This document shows positions 47,347 through 56,399 of a DNA stretch of 64,000 nt, piece after piece. The stretch spans positions 21,448 through 85,447 of the forward strand of contig CAAGHC010000003.1 in assembly GCA_900769565.1 (NCBI GenBank), in the 5' to 3' direction. The position numbers were made by a program, and so were the translations under genes. Below the pieces are notes generated by a model that was not told where the DNA came from, did no database searches, and was given only the letters and a program-made list of their open reading frames with translations. How positions within the stretch are numbered: the first letter of the stretch is position 1; each line of letters starts with the position of its first letter. This DNA comes from Clostridia bacterium (lineage in GTDB: Bacteria; Bacillota; Clostridia; Christensenellales; Borkfalkiaceae).

Positions 47347-49962
47347 TTATTTATGCGCTTTTATAAAACCGATTGCTTTAGCAAGTTCCATAATCACTAC
47401 GGGAACAAACGAAAGCCCCAACGCAATCAAGTATGCTTGATAAGGCAATATAACGAGTTCAAAGGCTATGCGAACGGGGGTAAATAATACGAGTGCCATG
47501 AGCGCGAGCGACGCAAGTGCAGACAAGTTTAATTTACTATTCCCGAACGGATTAATCTTAAAGAGCGAATGGTCGGAACGCATATTGAAAGCGTGCACAA
47601 TCTGCGATACTGCCAAGGTCATAAACGCCATGGTTTGACCACCTTGAGCGCCCATGTAACCTTCGCCGAGTTTATAACTTACAAGCGAAAGAATAGCAAA
47701 CATTAAACCTTGCAATACAACCCTTACGCCCATTCCGTTAGCAAAAATACCTTCGTCCTTGGGTTTGGGTTTTTTCTTCATAACGTCGTCTTCCACAGGT
47801 TCCATTCCAAGCGCAATTGCAGGCAAACTATCCGTCACCAAATTTATCCATAAAAGTTGCATGGAAAGCAAGGGCGTTACTTGCCACAATAACATTGCAA
47901 CGAACACGGTTATTACCTCACCGATATTCGTACCGAGCAAAAAGCCCACTACTTTTTTGATGTTTGCATAAATTCCACGGCCTTCCTTTACGGCATCTAC
48001 GATAGTCGCAAAATTGTCGTCGGTAAGGGTCATATCGGCAGCGCCTTTAGCAACGTCCGTACCCGTAATACCCATAGCGCAACCTATATCGGCAGCCTTT
48101 AGCGCAGGGGCGTCGTTAACGCCGTCACCCGTCATAGAAACTACCTGCCCCTTTCTTTGCCATGCCTTAACAATTCGTATTTTATTTTCTGGGGAAACAC
48201 GGGCGTAAACGGAAATGGTTTCTACTTGAGCGTCTAATTCAGCATCACTCATGGCGTCTAACTCACTACCCGTGATTGCTCTATCCCCGTCCAAAAGTAT
48301 ACCTAATTCTCTAGCGATTGCAGATGCTGTAACTACGTGGTCACCCGTAATCATAACGGGTTTAATCCCTGCCTCACGGCACACTCTAACAGCCTCTTTG
48401 GCTTCGGGTCTGGGTGGGTCAATCATTCCCACTAGCCCCATGAAAGTAAGGTCTGTTTCTAGCGTGTTAGCAGTAATCTCGTTAGGAAGTTGGTCAATCA
48501 CTTTATAACCCACGGCAAGCACACGAAGAGCGCTAGAACTCATTTGGTCACAAATCTTTCTAGCGAGCGCCAAATCACCCTTTACGCAACGGTCTGCCAT
48601 AACGTCGAATGCGCCTTTAACTATAACGACTTTCTTTCCGTCAATCTCGTTTACCGTGCTCATTAATTTTCTGTCAGAGTCGAACGGTAATCCTGCGATA
48701 CGGGGATACGTTTTATTCAAATCTTCCTTACTAAATCCATGCTTATAGGTAGCGAAAACTATAGCCGTTTCGGTGGGGTCGCCTATATGAACTTCTTTGC
48801 CGTTTTCAAACTCTACCGAGCCGTCGCAACAAAGCGTTCCGTACTTTAAAAGTTCTATCGCACTAGCAGAAATCTCACCATCTAGATTTTCGGTGTTATC
48901 TGCACCGTCCACGAAAGTTTTTACTAGTGTCATGCGATTCATAGTAAGCGTACCCGTCTTATCAGAACAGATAACCGACGCACTACCTAGCGTTTCAACT
49001 GCAGGCAAGCGCTTGATGATTGCATTCTTCTTTACCATGCGTTGAACGCCTATCGCAAGCACTATGGTAACTATTGCAGGCAAACCTTCGGGGATTGCCG
49101 ATACTGCAAGCGATACTGCTATCATGAATATCTCGATAACTTCCATTTCGCTTATTAAGCCTATAACGAATATAATCGCACATACGCCTAAAGCAAGGAA
49201 ACCCAAGTATTTTCCGAGTTTTGCAAGTTTCTTCTGTAAGGGGGTTTGCGTTTCGCTCTCACCCGATAAAAGGTTGGCAATTTTACCCATTTCGGTATTC
49301 ATGCCCGTTGCCGTGACTACTGCAACTGCCGTACCGTAAGTAATGCTACAACCTGAAAACACCATATTTTGTCTATCGCCAAGCGGTGCGTTTTCCTTAA
49401 CGACTTGGTCAGCATCTTTCTCACTAGGAACGGACTCACCCGTTAGCGCAGCCTCTTCACTCTTAAGACTTGCGCTCTTAATAAGTCTAGCGTCGGCGGG
49501 AACGAAGTCCCCAGCCTCAAGTAAAATTATATCCCCTGGAACTAGGTCGGATGCGTTTATGATACATTCCTTTCCGTCACGCAAAACTCTTGCGTGCGGT
49601 GCAGACATGTTTTTAAGAGCGTCAAGCGCCTTTTCGGCTTTACTTTCCTGCGTTACGCCCATAACAGCGTTTAACACTACTATCAAAAGTATAAGCGCAG
49701 GCTCAAAGAATTCCCTAGTGTTCCCCTCTACGCAAGCGATTACGAAAGACACGATTGCCGCAATTATAAGTATAATAATCATTGCGTCTTTGAACTGCTC
49801 TATAAATCTCGTTAAATTGCTTTTCTTCTTTTTTTCATTAAGTTTGTTTAGCCCGTATTCAGCCTGCCTTTTGGAAACTTCCACCTGTGAAAGCCCGACT
49901 GCCGAGTCGGTATTCAACGACGATAGCGTTTCCTTTGCAGAAACGGAATGATAAGTTGCCAT
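47347..49962 (-). CDS. P-type cation ATPase, Ca2+/Mn2+ (P2A/YoaB) type
   Basis: 871 residues with cation ATPase N-terminal domain, ten membrane helices, actuator motif LTGESVPSEK, phosphorylation motif CSDKTGTLTMN, hinge MTGDGVNDAPALKAADIG and the P2A helix AVSAIPEGLPAIVTIVLAIG (PEGL ion site). Family members pump Ca2+ or Mn2+ out of the cell. The upstream yybP-ykoY riboswitch points to Mn2+, as for lactococcal YoaB. A single gene with AAGGAG and a terminator. Confidence 0.92.
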   Translation of the reverse strand: MATYHSVSAKETLSSLNTDSAVGLSQVEVSKRQAEYGLNKLNEKKKKSNLTRFIEQFKDAMIIILIIAAIVSFVIACVEGNTREFFEPALILLIVVLNAVMGVTQESKAEKALDALKNMSAPHARVLRDGKECIINASDLVPGDIILLEAGDFVPADARLIKSASLKSEEAALTGESVPSEKDADQVVKENAPLGDRQNMVFSGCSITYGTAVAVVTATGMNTEMGKIANLLSGESETQTPLQKKLAKLGKYLGFLALGVCAIIFVIGLISEMEVIEIFMIAVSLAVSAIPEGLPAIVTIVLAIGVQRMVKKNAIIKRLPAVETLGSASVICSDKTGTLTMNRMTLVKTFVDGADNTENLDGEISASAIELLKYGTLCCDGSVEFENGKEVHIGDPTETAIVFATYKHGFSKEDLNKTYPRIAGLPFDSDRKLMSTVNEIDGKKVVIVKGAFDVMADRCVKGDLALARKICDQMSSSALRVLAVGYKVIDQLPNEITANTLETDLTFMGLVGMIDPPRPEAKEAVRVCREAGIKPVMITGDHVVTASAIARELGILLDGDRAITGSELDAMSDAELDAQVETISVYARVSPENKIRIVKAWQRKGQVVSMTGDGVNDAPALKAADIGCAMGITGTDVAKGAADMTLTDDNFATIVDAVKEGRGIYANIKKVVGFLLGTNIGEVITVFVAMLLWQVTPLLSMQLLWINLVTDSLPAIALGMEPVEDDVMKKKPKPKDEGIFANGMGVRVVLQGLMFAILSLVSYKLGEGYMGAQGGQTMAFMTLAVSQIVHAFNMRSDHSLFKINPFGNSKLNLSALASLALMALVLFTPVRIAFELVILPYQAYLIALGLSFVPVVIMELAKAIGFIKAHK

Positions 49963-50062
49963 ATTTACTCCTTATAAAAGTATTTTTACCTTAAAACTTT
50001 TTTTAATTCAAAAATATTCGCTAGGTTTGTCCTTTTATGCCCGTATTAATTTATGGTTAAAC

Positions 50063-50096
50063 AAAAAACCGAACATATTTTACTATGCTCGGTTTT
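50063..50096 (-). terminator. Riboswitch-controlled terminator (expression platform)
   Basis: On the minus strand AAAACCGAGCATA pairs with TATGTTCGGTTTT (one wobble) and ends in T6-G-T3. It lies between the aptamer and the ATPase gene. Its left arm contains GCATAGT, which can instead pair with ACTATGC at 50117-50123 just after the aptamer, a plausible antiterminator. Confidence 0.75.
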
Positions 50097-50130
50097 GTAA
50101 TTTTTATAAAACCCACGCATAGTTATCTAC

Positions 50131-50216
50131 ACGCAAGTCTCGTCATTTAAAGCAAACCAGCCGTCAGGCATGTTGTTGATTTGCTCCGCATTTCTGCGCC
50201 GACTACTCCCTTACGG
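50131..50216 (-). promoter_or_regulatory. yybP-ykoY manganese riboswitch aptamer
   Basis: On the minus strand the element starts CGTAAG-GGAGTAG and ends GAGA-CTTGCG. The two ends pair as P1 (CGUAAG with CUUGCG, one G-U). GGGAGUAG and the 3' GAGAC are hallmarks of the yybP-ykoY class; the inner arms (GCGCAGAAAUGCG; CAAAUC..GGUUUG) and the CAACAACAUGCC loop fit. It is followed by a terminator and a P2A ATPase gene, a known target of this riboswitch. Confidence 0.85.
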
Positions 50217-50225
50217 AATAATCTT

Positions 50226-50254
50226 ATTTTAACATCAAAATTATTCGGTGTCAA
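50226..50254 (-). promoter_or_regulatory. Promoter of the riboswitch-ATPase transcript
   Basis: TTGACA-17-TAAAAT on the minus strand; transcription would start about ten bases before the aptamer. Confidence 0.8.
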
Positions 50255-50268
50255 CTTTTATATGCTAT

Positions 50269-51684
50269 TTACGAAAAGAATGCTATTATGCCGAATACCC
50301 AGAACGCAATCAAAATTACGGGAAGAATATATTTAGCATAAACTTTAATCTTTTCAGGCAAAGTCAAACCTTTGCCGAGATTTGCCTCGGTAAGGAATTG
50401 ATTCCAACCCCACGCCTTTCTGTCTAAAGTACAGAAAAGAACGTACACGAGCGAGCCTAAAGGCAATATGTTGTTGCTTATAATAAAGTCTTCTAAATCC
50501 ATAATTACCGAGCCTTCGCCAAACGGTTGAACGCCCGATAAAAGGTTAAAGCCTAGTGCACAAGGCAAGCCTAAAACTATAAGCATGCACATACTTATAA
50601 GACAAGATTTCTTTCTTGACCAGCCCCATTTATCCATACCGAATGCAAGTATATTTTCAAATACTGCAGTAACCGTAGACATTGCGGCAAAAATCATGAA
50701 CAAGAAGAATAGCGTACCCCAAATTCTACCACCTGCCATTTGGTTAAATATATTTGGCATGGTTTGGAATATTAAGCCTGGGCCTGCCTCGGGCGCACCC
50801 GTTACGGGGAAAGCAAACGATGCGGGAATTACTATTAAACCTGCAATAAACGCAACTGCCGTATCAAGCCCTGCAACTGAAACTGCCTCACCGAAAAGCC
50901 TTCTGTCTTTTTTGATATAACTACCGAAAATAGCCATTGAGCCCATGCCGATAGATAGAGTAAAGAAAGCCTGACCAAGTGCGGCAAAAATTACTTCGCC
51001 AAGAATAAACTCTCCGTCTGCGTTGTAGATAAGTTTGGAAAAATCTGGAACGAGATAATACTTTAAGCCTTCGCCTGCATTAGGTAAAGTACAAACGTAA
51101 ACTGCAAGCACTAAAATTATCGCAAAAAGCATTAGCATCATTACTTTGTTTACTTTTTCCACGCCCTTTTTAAGGCCTAAAGAGCAAATGAAAAAGCCCA
51201 CTACGGTAACGAAAATCATAAAGCCTACGAGTAGCCATGCGTTAGAAGTTACCTGCCCGAACTGTGCGTAAACTTGGTCTGCATTTTGGCCAACGAAATC
51301 GCCTTTTAGCATCTTGATAAAATAAATGAACATCCAACCGGTAACGGTAGTGTAGAACATCATTAAAAGATAGTTACCAACAATTCCTACCCAACCGAAA
51401 TAGTGCCATTTAGTATTTTCTGGCTCAAGCGCCGTAAAAGACCCTGCTAAACTCTTTTGACTTGCTCTACCAACAGAAAATTCCATGGTCATTATCGGAA
51501 GTCCGAAAAGAATTAAAAACAATAGATAAATAAGTATGAACGCAGCGCCACCGTACTGACTTACTATGTACGGAAAACGCCATACGTTACCTAGCCCTAT
51601 TGCGCACCCTGCCGAAATTAGCAAAAAGCCTAGCCTTGAACCAAACTTTTCTCTGCCTTCGGTTTGTAAATTTTTATTTGACAT
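50269..51684 (-). CDS. Sodium-dependent NSS family transporter
   Basis: 471 residues, about 11-12 helices. The opening FGSRLGFLLISAGCAIGLGNVWRFPYIVSQYGGAAF is the classical NSS (SNF) helix 1 with the substrate and Na+ sites. GAPEAGPGLIFQTMP follows in helix 7-8. Bacterial homologues such as LeuT, TnaT and MhsT import amino acids with Na+. It follows the DMT gene by 28 bases with AAGGGGGT as ribosome site and probably forms an operon with it. Confidence 0.9.
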   Translation of the reverse strand: MSNKNLQTEGREKFGSRLGFLLISAGCAIGLGNVWRFPYIVSQYGGAAFILIYLLFLILFGLPIMTMEFSVGRASQKSLAGSFTALEPENTKWHYFGWVGIVGNYLLMMFYTTVTGWMFIYFIKMLKGDFVGQNADQVYAQFGQVTSNAWLLVGFMIFVTVVGFFICSLGLKKGVEKVNKVMMLMLFAIILVLAVYVCTLPNAGEGLKYYLVPDFSKLIYNADGEFILGEVIFAALGQAFFTLSIGMGSMAIFGSYIKKDRRLFGEAVSVAGLDTAVAFIAGLIVIPASFAFPVTGAPEAGPGLIFQTMPNIFNQMAGGRIWGTLFFLFMIFAAMSTVTAVFENILAFGMDKWGWSRKKSCLISMCMLIVLGLPCALGFNLLSGVQPFGEGSVIMDLEDFIISNNILPLGSLVYVLFCTLDRKAWGWNQFLTEANLGKGLTLPEKIKVYAKYILPVILIAFWVFGIIAFFS

Positions 51685-51712
51685 AATTTACCCCCTTTTT
51701 CCTTGGTTTTAT

Positions 51713-52696
51713 TTACTCGCTTTTAGAAATAGCGTCGCCACTATTTTCCAAAATTGCGTCGTCACCTTTGTTATCGCTTTTGCTTTTACTAAATATCTTT
51801 TTTATATCGGGTTTAAGTTCGCTAATAAGCACTGCCCCAAACACGGCAACAAAGCCTAAAATTAACCCGAACGATAAAGTTTCCGCACCCATAATAACCG
51901 AAAATATTGCGCCGAAAACTGCTTCTAAACTTAAAATTATAGCCGATTGATTTGGTTTAACGAACTTTTGACCTATTATCTGCGCAAACTGTGTCATTAG
52001 AGTACAAACTAAAGTAAGATAGCCTATCTTTGAAAGTTGTTCCATGTTTAGTTTATAGCCCGAAATACCTACTTTAGGTAGTTCGATTATAAGTGAAGAA
52101 ATAGCACAGACTACGCCAACGGTCAATAGTTCGAAAACTAGCATCTTTAACGGGTCTTTCCCCTTGCCTTGAAAGTAATCGATAAAGATTATTTGCAAAG
52201 CAAAAAAGATTGCGCCCATAAGCGTAAGCCCGTCGCCCAAAATTAAATTACTGCCCGTTTCATTCTTTCCAGCAAAAGCAATTAAGCCTATACCCGTAAT
52301 ACATAAAACGGCTGCAAAAACGTTATAAATCTTCGGTTTCTTTCTAAACAACAGCCAAACCAAAAAAGGACAAAGCACGCAGTAAGACGAAGTTAGAAAC
52401 GCATTCTGACTAGGCGTAGTGTATTTTAGCCCCGAAGTTTGCGTTAGATACGCACCTGCTAATATCAAACCTAAAACCACACCACCTAGAAAAGTGCCTT
52501 TATCAATCTTGATTATACGTTTAATGAATACTATTGCAAGCACCGCCCCTGCCGTTAAAAATCTTAACGAAATAACGTAAAAAGCAGGTACGGTTTCAAT
52601 AGTTTGTTTTAAGAAAACGAAAGACGTACCCCACGCCAGCGTTGCAAAAAGCAATAAAATTATTCCTATAATATTCGTCTTTTTATTTTCAAGCAT
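51713..52696 (-). CDS. EamA/DMT family transporter
   Basis: 327 residues with ten helices in two EamA repeats (LLLFATLAWGTSFVFLKQTIETVPAFYVISLRFLTAG in the first; LSLEAVFGAIFSVIMGAETLSFGLILGF in the second). The C-terminal 30 residues are charged. Exports or takes up small metabolites; substrate unknown. Own promoter at 52721-52749. Confidence 0.87.
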   Translation of the reverse strand: MLENKKTNIIGIILLLFATLAWGTSFVFLKQTIETVPAFYVISLRFLTAGAVLAIVFIKRIIKIDKGTFLGGVVLGLILAGAYLTQTSGLKYTTPSQNAFLTSSYCVLCPFLVWLLFRKKPKIYNVFAAVLCITGIGLIAFAGKNETGSNLILGDGLTLMGAIFFALQIIFIDYFQGKGKDPLKMLVFELLTVGVVCAISSLIIELPKVGISGYKLNMEQLSKIGYLTLVCTLMTQFAQIIGQKFVKPNQSAIILSLEAVFGAIFSVIMGAETLSFGLILGFVAVFGAVLISELKPDIKKIFSKSKSDNKGDDAILENSGDAISKSE

Positions 52697-52720
52697 TGTT
52701 CAGCACCAATAAACTTAATT

Positions 52721-52749
52721 ATGTTACTACATTTAAATGAATTTGTCAA
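52721..52749 (-). promoter_or_regulatory. Promoter of the DMT-NSS operon
   Basis: TTGACA-17-TAACAT on the minus strand, 25 bases before the DMT start codon. Confidence 0.7.
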
Positions 52750-52771
52750 GTAAGAGCGATATTTTAACTTT

Positions 52772-54178
52772 TTAATAACCGTATTTTTTGCGTTTAACAA
52801 GTAAAAATATTCCCGATAATAGAGTAGCCATAAAGTCTGCAACGATTATAGAATACCAAATTCCGTCAATGCCTAAAAGCATAGGCAATATGATTACCGA
52901 GCCTAGTTGGAAAACTAACGTTCTTAAAAACGATATAATTGCAGAAGTAACGCCGTCGTTCAACGCTGTAAAAAAACCTGAACCGTAAATAGCAAAACCC
53001 ATAAACAAAAACGACAATGCAAAAATTCTAAACCCTGAAACGGTTAGATTTGTTAATTCACTATCGTACCCTACGAACAGTTTGGCTAACGGTATGGCAA
53101 AAACTTCACCCACTATTACCATAGACACGCCTAGCACGGCTAAAATTACTAGGCTTTGACCAAGCAATGATTTTAATTCTTTTTGATTCCTTGCGCCAAA
53201 ATTATAACTAACGATAGGCGCACTACCTATTGAATACCCGATAAAGGTTGCGGCAAACATAAAACTTACGTACATCATTACGCCGTATGCGGCAACACCG
53301 TTTTCGCCTGCATATTTTAAAAGTTGAATATTATACGCCATGCCAACCAAATTCATGGATATATTACTCATAAATTCCGAAGAGCCGTTTGCACACGCTT
53401 TTAAAACTGCCCTTAAATCAAAGCGGGCTTTACCCAAACGGAAAAGGCTACCGTTTTTACTAAAAAAGTATATTAGCGGTATGCCACCACCTATCACTTG
53501 GCTTACCGCTGTAGCAACGGCAGCACCGATAAGTTTATATTCTTGTGGCAATAAAATTACCAAAATAGCGTCAAGCACCATATTCGAAATCCCCGACGCT
53601 ACGGTTATCCATAACCCTAGTTGTGGTTTTTCTGATGCTGGAAAAAATGAATGAAAGAAAATCTGCAACACGCAAAACGGTAGGGCTAAAAGTATAATGC
53701 TTGCATAAACTACGGCATTATCTAAAACTTCACCCGTAGCACCGAGAAGTATTGCAATCGGCTTAATAAAGACTATACCTAGCACGGCGGATACGATGCC
53801 AACGGCAAAGCAAACGTAAACGAAAAGTGAAAACAATTCGTTCGCCTTTTCTTTTTCACCTTCGCCAAACTTTTTAGCAACTAAAGCAGTGCCACCCGTT
53901 CCGAACATAAAACCTACGGTCGCAACAATCATTAAAAAGGGCATTATAATATTTACTGCGGTAAAAGGCACTTTTCCTGCAAAATTAGACACGAAAAGAC
54001 CGTCCACCATACCATAAATGGACGTAAATATCATCATGGCGATGGACGGTAAGGTATACTTGACAAGCCTGCCGTATGAAAAATGGTCTGAAAGTTTTAT
54101 CCCTTGCTTTTGCACTATATTAACCGGTAAATTAAATTCAATTATCGCTTTGGTCTTGATTTTTTTCTTCGTTTTCAT
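52772..54178 (-). CDS. MATE family efflux transporter
   Basis: 468 residues with 12 helices. The first repeat begins YTLPSIAMMIFTSIYGMVDGLFVSNFAG and continues VNIIMPFLMIVATVGFMFGTGGTALVAKKFGEG, both typical of MATE (DinF/VmrA-like) pumps. Substrate unknown. Its ATG lies inside the end of the MFS gene (41-base overlap) and lacks a ribosome site, so translation is probably coupled; a GTG 21 codons further in is a possible later start. Confidence 0.87.
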   Translation of the reverse strand: MKTKKKIKTKAIIEFNLPVNIVQKQGIKLSDHFSYGRLVKYTLPSIAMMIFTSIYGMVDGLFVSNFAGKVPFTAVNIIMPFLMIVATVGFMFGTGGTALVAKKFGEGEKEKANELFSLFVYVCFAVGIVSAVLGIVFIKPIAILLGATGEVLDNAVVYASIILLALPFCVLQIFFHSFFPASEKPQLGLWITVASGISNMVLDAILVILLPQEYKLIGAAVATAVSQVIGGGIPLIYFFSKNGSLFRLGKARFDLRAVLKACANGSSEFMSNISMNLVGMAYNIQLLKYAGENGVAAYGVMMYVSFMFAATFIGYSIGSAPIVSYNFGARNQKELKSLLGQSLVILAVLGVSMVIVGEVFAIPLAKLFVGYDSELTNLTVSGFRIFALSFLFMGFAIYGSGFFTALNDGVTSAIISFLRTLVFQLGSVIILPMLLGIDGIWYSIIVADFMATLLSGIFLLVKRKKYGY

Positions 54179-55424
54179 TAGTTAAGGGTATAAATGGCTT
54201 ATCGAACGGCTCGTTTTTAAATATTTTGCCGTAAGGAAGTGCAACTAATACACCTACGAATACTATGCCTGCCCAAACTAAAATAAGATTTCCCCAACCT
54301 ATGGTGTCAACTGAATTTGCAAAGAACGTGTTTGCAACCGCCGCCCCAACGTAACTTAAACAGTCTAAAAAGCCCGTTATACTAGATACTTTACCCGTAT
54401 CACGAAGTCTTGGACAGTAAACGCTATATAGCATTGTAGACGCACCTTTCGACGCCATTACGGCAAGGGTTAACAAAATTATGTTAACAAAAGTAAATTG
54501 TGGCTTTACAAAGTAGGTCGCTAAAAACAGTATTACCGATAAAGAAAACATTAACAGTACGGTAAAGTTCATTCTGTAGTTAAGTTTTTCGTATACGAAA
54601 ATTGCGATGAACGTTACGAACGACATTACAAAAGTAGTAACGGTAAATATCATTGCCGAGTCACTTGCACTAAACCCTATGTATTGCGCAAAATATTGTG
54701 GCATCCAAAAAACTACCGAAGTCCTTACTATACCAGTTACAATTGACACTAATGAAAACTTAATTATTCCGTGTTTAATTAGCCCCTTAACGCTACCATT
54801 TACTTTAATATTTTCTTTTTTATGCTCTCTATACTTAACTATTCCCTGCTTTTCAAACACCACGAAAAAGAAAAACACCACTAACGCCATTAATATAAGC
54901 GAAATACTGCTTACCACGAATACTGATTGCCAAACTATGGATGCAGCGAGTATTCCCGCAATGGGTGAACCTAAAAATGAGGCGAACACGTATCCCACGT
55001 TAGTGCGAGTCGCATATAACGGCTCTACACTTTCGGAAACCACTTTAGTCATTGGCCCGTAGACCATTGCAAGGAAAAAACCCGTCATGGCGTAAGCAAT
55101 CGTAGCACCGAGTGGAATATCTTTTAAAACGAGAAACAAAAAGTTGGTCACACCGCCAAGCGCTAGACCTAAACTTATCATATATTTGGCTTTAATTTTA
55201 TCACCGATTGAACCGTTTATAAGTTGGCCTACTGCATAAAAAATAAGGTAAGTAGAAGAAATCTTGCCTATGAATTCGTTTGAATATCCACCCGTAACAG
55301 GGTCGGTCATCTGTGGCGTTACCGCACTCAAAACGTTTCTTGCAATATAAACTGCTAAATAAGCTATTGAACACAGCGTTCCTAAACAAAGTGCGTTTTT
55401 TGCTTTTTTACTCAACTTTTTCAC
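54138..55424 (-). CDS. MFS transporter, organophosphate antiporter (GlpT/UhpC) type
   Basis: 428 residues, 12 helices. The N-terminal LCSIAYLAVYIARNVLSAVTPQM is the OPA-family helix 1 pattern (Y...YxxRNxLS), with the Arg that binds phosphate. GQLINGSIGDKIKAKYMISLGLALGG follows as MFS motif A. Likely a sugar-phosphate or glycerol-phosphate carrier or sensor-type homologue. First gene of an operon with the MATE gene. Confidence 0.85.
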   Translation of the reverse strand: MKKLSKKAKNALCLGTLCSIAYLAVYIARNVLSAVTPQMTDPVTGGYSNEFIGKISSTYLIFYAVGQLINGSIGDKIKAKYMISLGLALGGVTNFLFLVLKDIPLGATIAYAMTGFFLAMVYGPMTKVVSESVEPLYATRTNVGYVFASFLGSPIAGILAASIVWQSVFVVSSISLILMALVVFFFFVVFEKQGIVKYREHKKENIKVNGSVKGLIKHGIIKFSLVSIVTGIVRTSVVFWMPQYFAQYIGFSASDSAMIFTVTTFVMSFVTFIAIFVYEKLNYRMNFTVLLMFSLSVILFLATYFVKPQFTFVNIILLTLAVMASKGASTMLYSVYCPRLRDTGKVSSITGFLDCLSYVGAAVANTFFANSVDTIGWGNLILVWAGIVFVGVLVALPYGKIFKNEPFDKPFIPLTNENEEKNQDQSDN

Positions 55425-55466
55425 GTCGTTCCTCCTTTTTTTGTGGTGATTTTTAAATTGTGATTT

Positions 55467-55495
55467 AGTATATATTAGACAGTTAAAAAAGTCAA
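55467..55495 (-). promoter_or_regulatory. Promoter of the MFS-MATE operon
   Basis: TTGACT-17-TATACT on the minus strand, followed by an AAGGAGG ribosome site. Confidence 0.7.
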
Positions 55496-55500
55496 GTAAA

Positions 55501-55538
55501 AAAACGGCTTGGAACTAACTTTTCTAAGCCGTTTTTTT
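55501..55538 (-). terminator. Terminator after the SDR gene
   Basis: AAAACGGCTTAGAAA pairs with TTCCAAGCCGTTTT, with T7 on the minus strand, 17 bases after the stop codon at 55555. Also symmetric enough to act on the plus strand. Confidence 0.8.
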
Positions 55539-55554
55539 ATTCAAAATTGCATGC

Positions 55555-56277
55555 TTAAACCAAAAAAGGTTGTTTATTTACACGGTGAACTATAATCTCG
55601 TCAATTACGGCGTTTCCACGGTTTTTAAGCATAAACATTACTATATCTGCAACGTCTTCTGGCATAATTTGTCCTTCGCTAGTTAGGTCTGGGCGAGATA
55701 TTTTTATCATATCGGTATACACCCCACCCGGCGAAACGGCGTGCACACGAACACCGTCGTTATAAACTTCGCTAGCAAGCGATTTAGTAAAGCCTAAAAG
55801 TGCGTGTTTACTTGCCGTATAAGCGCTCTGCAAAGGGTATCCTGCGTGTCCTACTACCGAGCATACGTTAATAACGCTTGCCCTTTTTGATTTTTTCAAA
55901 TACGGCAAGGCTTTTTGAGTTAACATAAACGGAACTCTTGCGTTTATTGCCATTATTTTATCAAAAATTTCCCGTTCGGTTTTTTCAAAAGGGGCGCTGT
56001 GCGCCATGCCGGCGTTGTTAATTAGAATATCTATTCCACCCGTCTTTTCTATCGCCCTTTCAAAACAATCGTCAAGCGTCTTATCAGAAGTTAAATCGCC
56101 CTCGAAAATATAGGCTTTTGCCCCTAAATCTTCAATCATTTTCTTGCTTTCTTGCAGTTTTTCCATTTTATTACCACCAAAAAGAACGATATTCACCCCT
56201 TCTTTTGCTAGTGATAAACAAATTGCTCTACCTATTCCACCACCAGCACCCGTAACGAATGCAACTAAATCTTTCAT
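55555..56277 (-). CDS. SDR family NAD(P)-dependent oxidoreductase
   Basis: About 240 residues of the classical SDR type: VTGAGGGIGRAICLSL (cofactor loop), NNAGMAH, catalytic Ser in VINVCSVVGHAG and YTASKHALLGF (YxxxK), then VSPGGVYTDM. Start at 56277, with AAGGAGAG seven bases upstream; the frame is open 12 codons further. A single-gene unit; substrate unknown. Confidence 0.87.
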   Translation of the reverse strand: MKDLVAFVTGAGGGIGRAICLSLAKEGVNIVLFGGNKMEKLQESKKMIEDLGAKAYIFEGDLTSDKTLDDCFERAIEKTGGIDILINNAGMAHSAPFEKTEREIFDKIMAINARVPFMLTQKALPYLKKSKRASVINVCSVVGHAGYPLQSAYTASKHALLGFTKSLASEVYNDGVRVHAVSPGGVYTDMIKISRPDLTSEGQIMPEDVADIVMFMLKNRGNAVIDEIIVHRVNKQPFLV

Positions 56278-56364
56278 AACAACTCTCCTTATTTCTCGTT
56301 TATTATACCACAATTACTAACCCGTTCGCAATTGATTTTTAATTTAGCGAATAATAAAATAAAA

Positions 56365-56391
56365 ATTACCGAGCGCACTAATCTCGGTAAT
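56365..56391 (-). terminator. Terminator of the SDR-AKR-aldolase-SGNH operon
   Basis: ATTACCGAG pairs with CTCGGTAAT around a 9-base loop, with TTTTTATTTT on the minus strand. Confidence 0.75.
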
Positions 56392-56399
56392 CTATTTTA

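Noticed and set aside
50085..50100. ATGCTCGGTTTTGTAA resembles the AraC motif of 10-14 kb.
   Set aside because: It is one arm of the riboswitch terminator hairpin with a U-tract on the minus strand; the similarity is most likely coincidence of an AT-flanked CGAGC stem.
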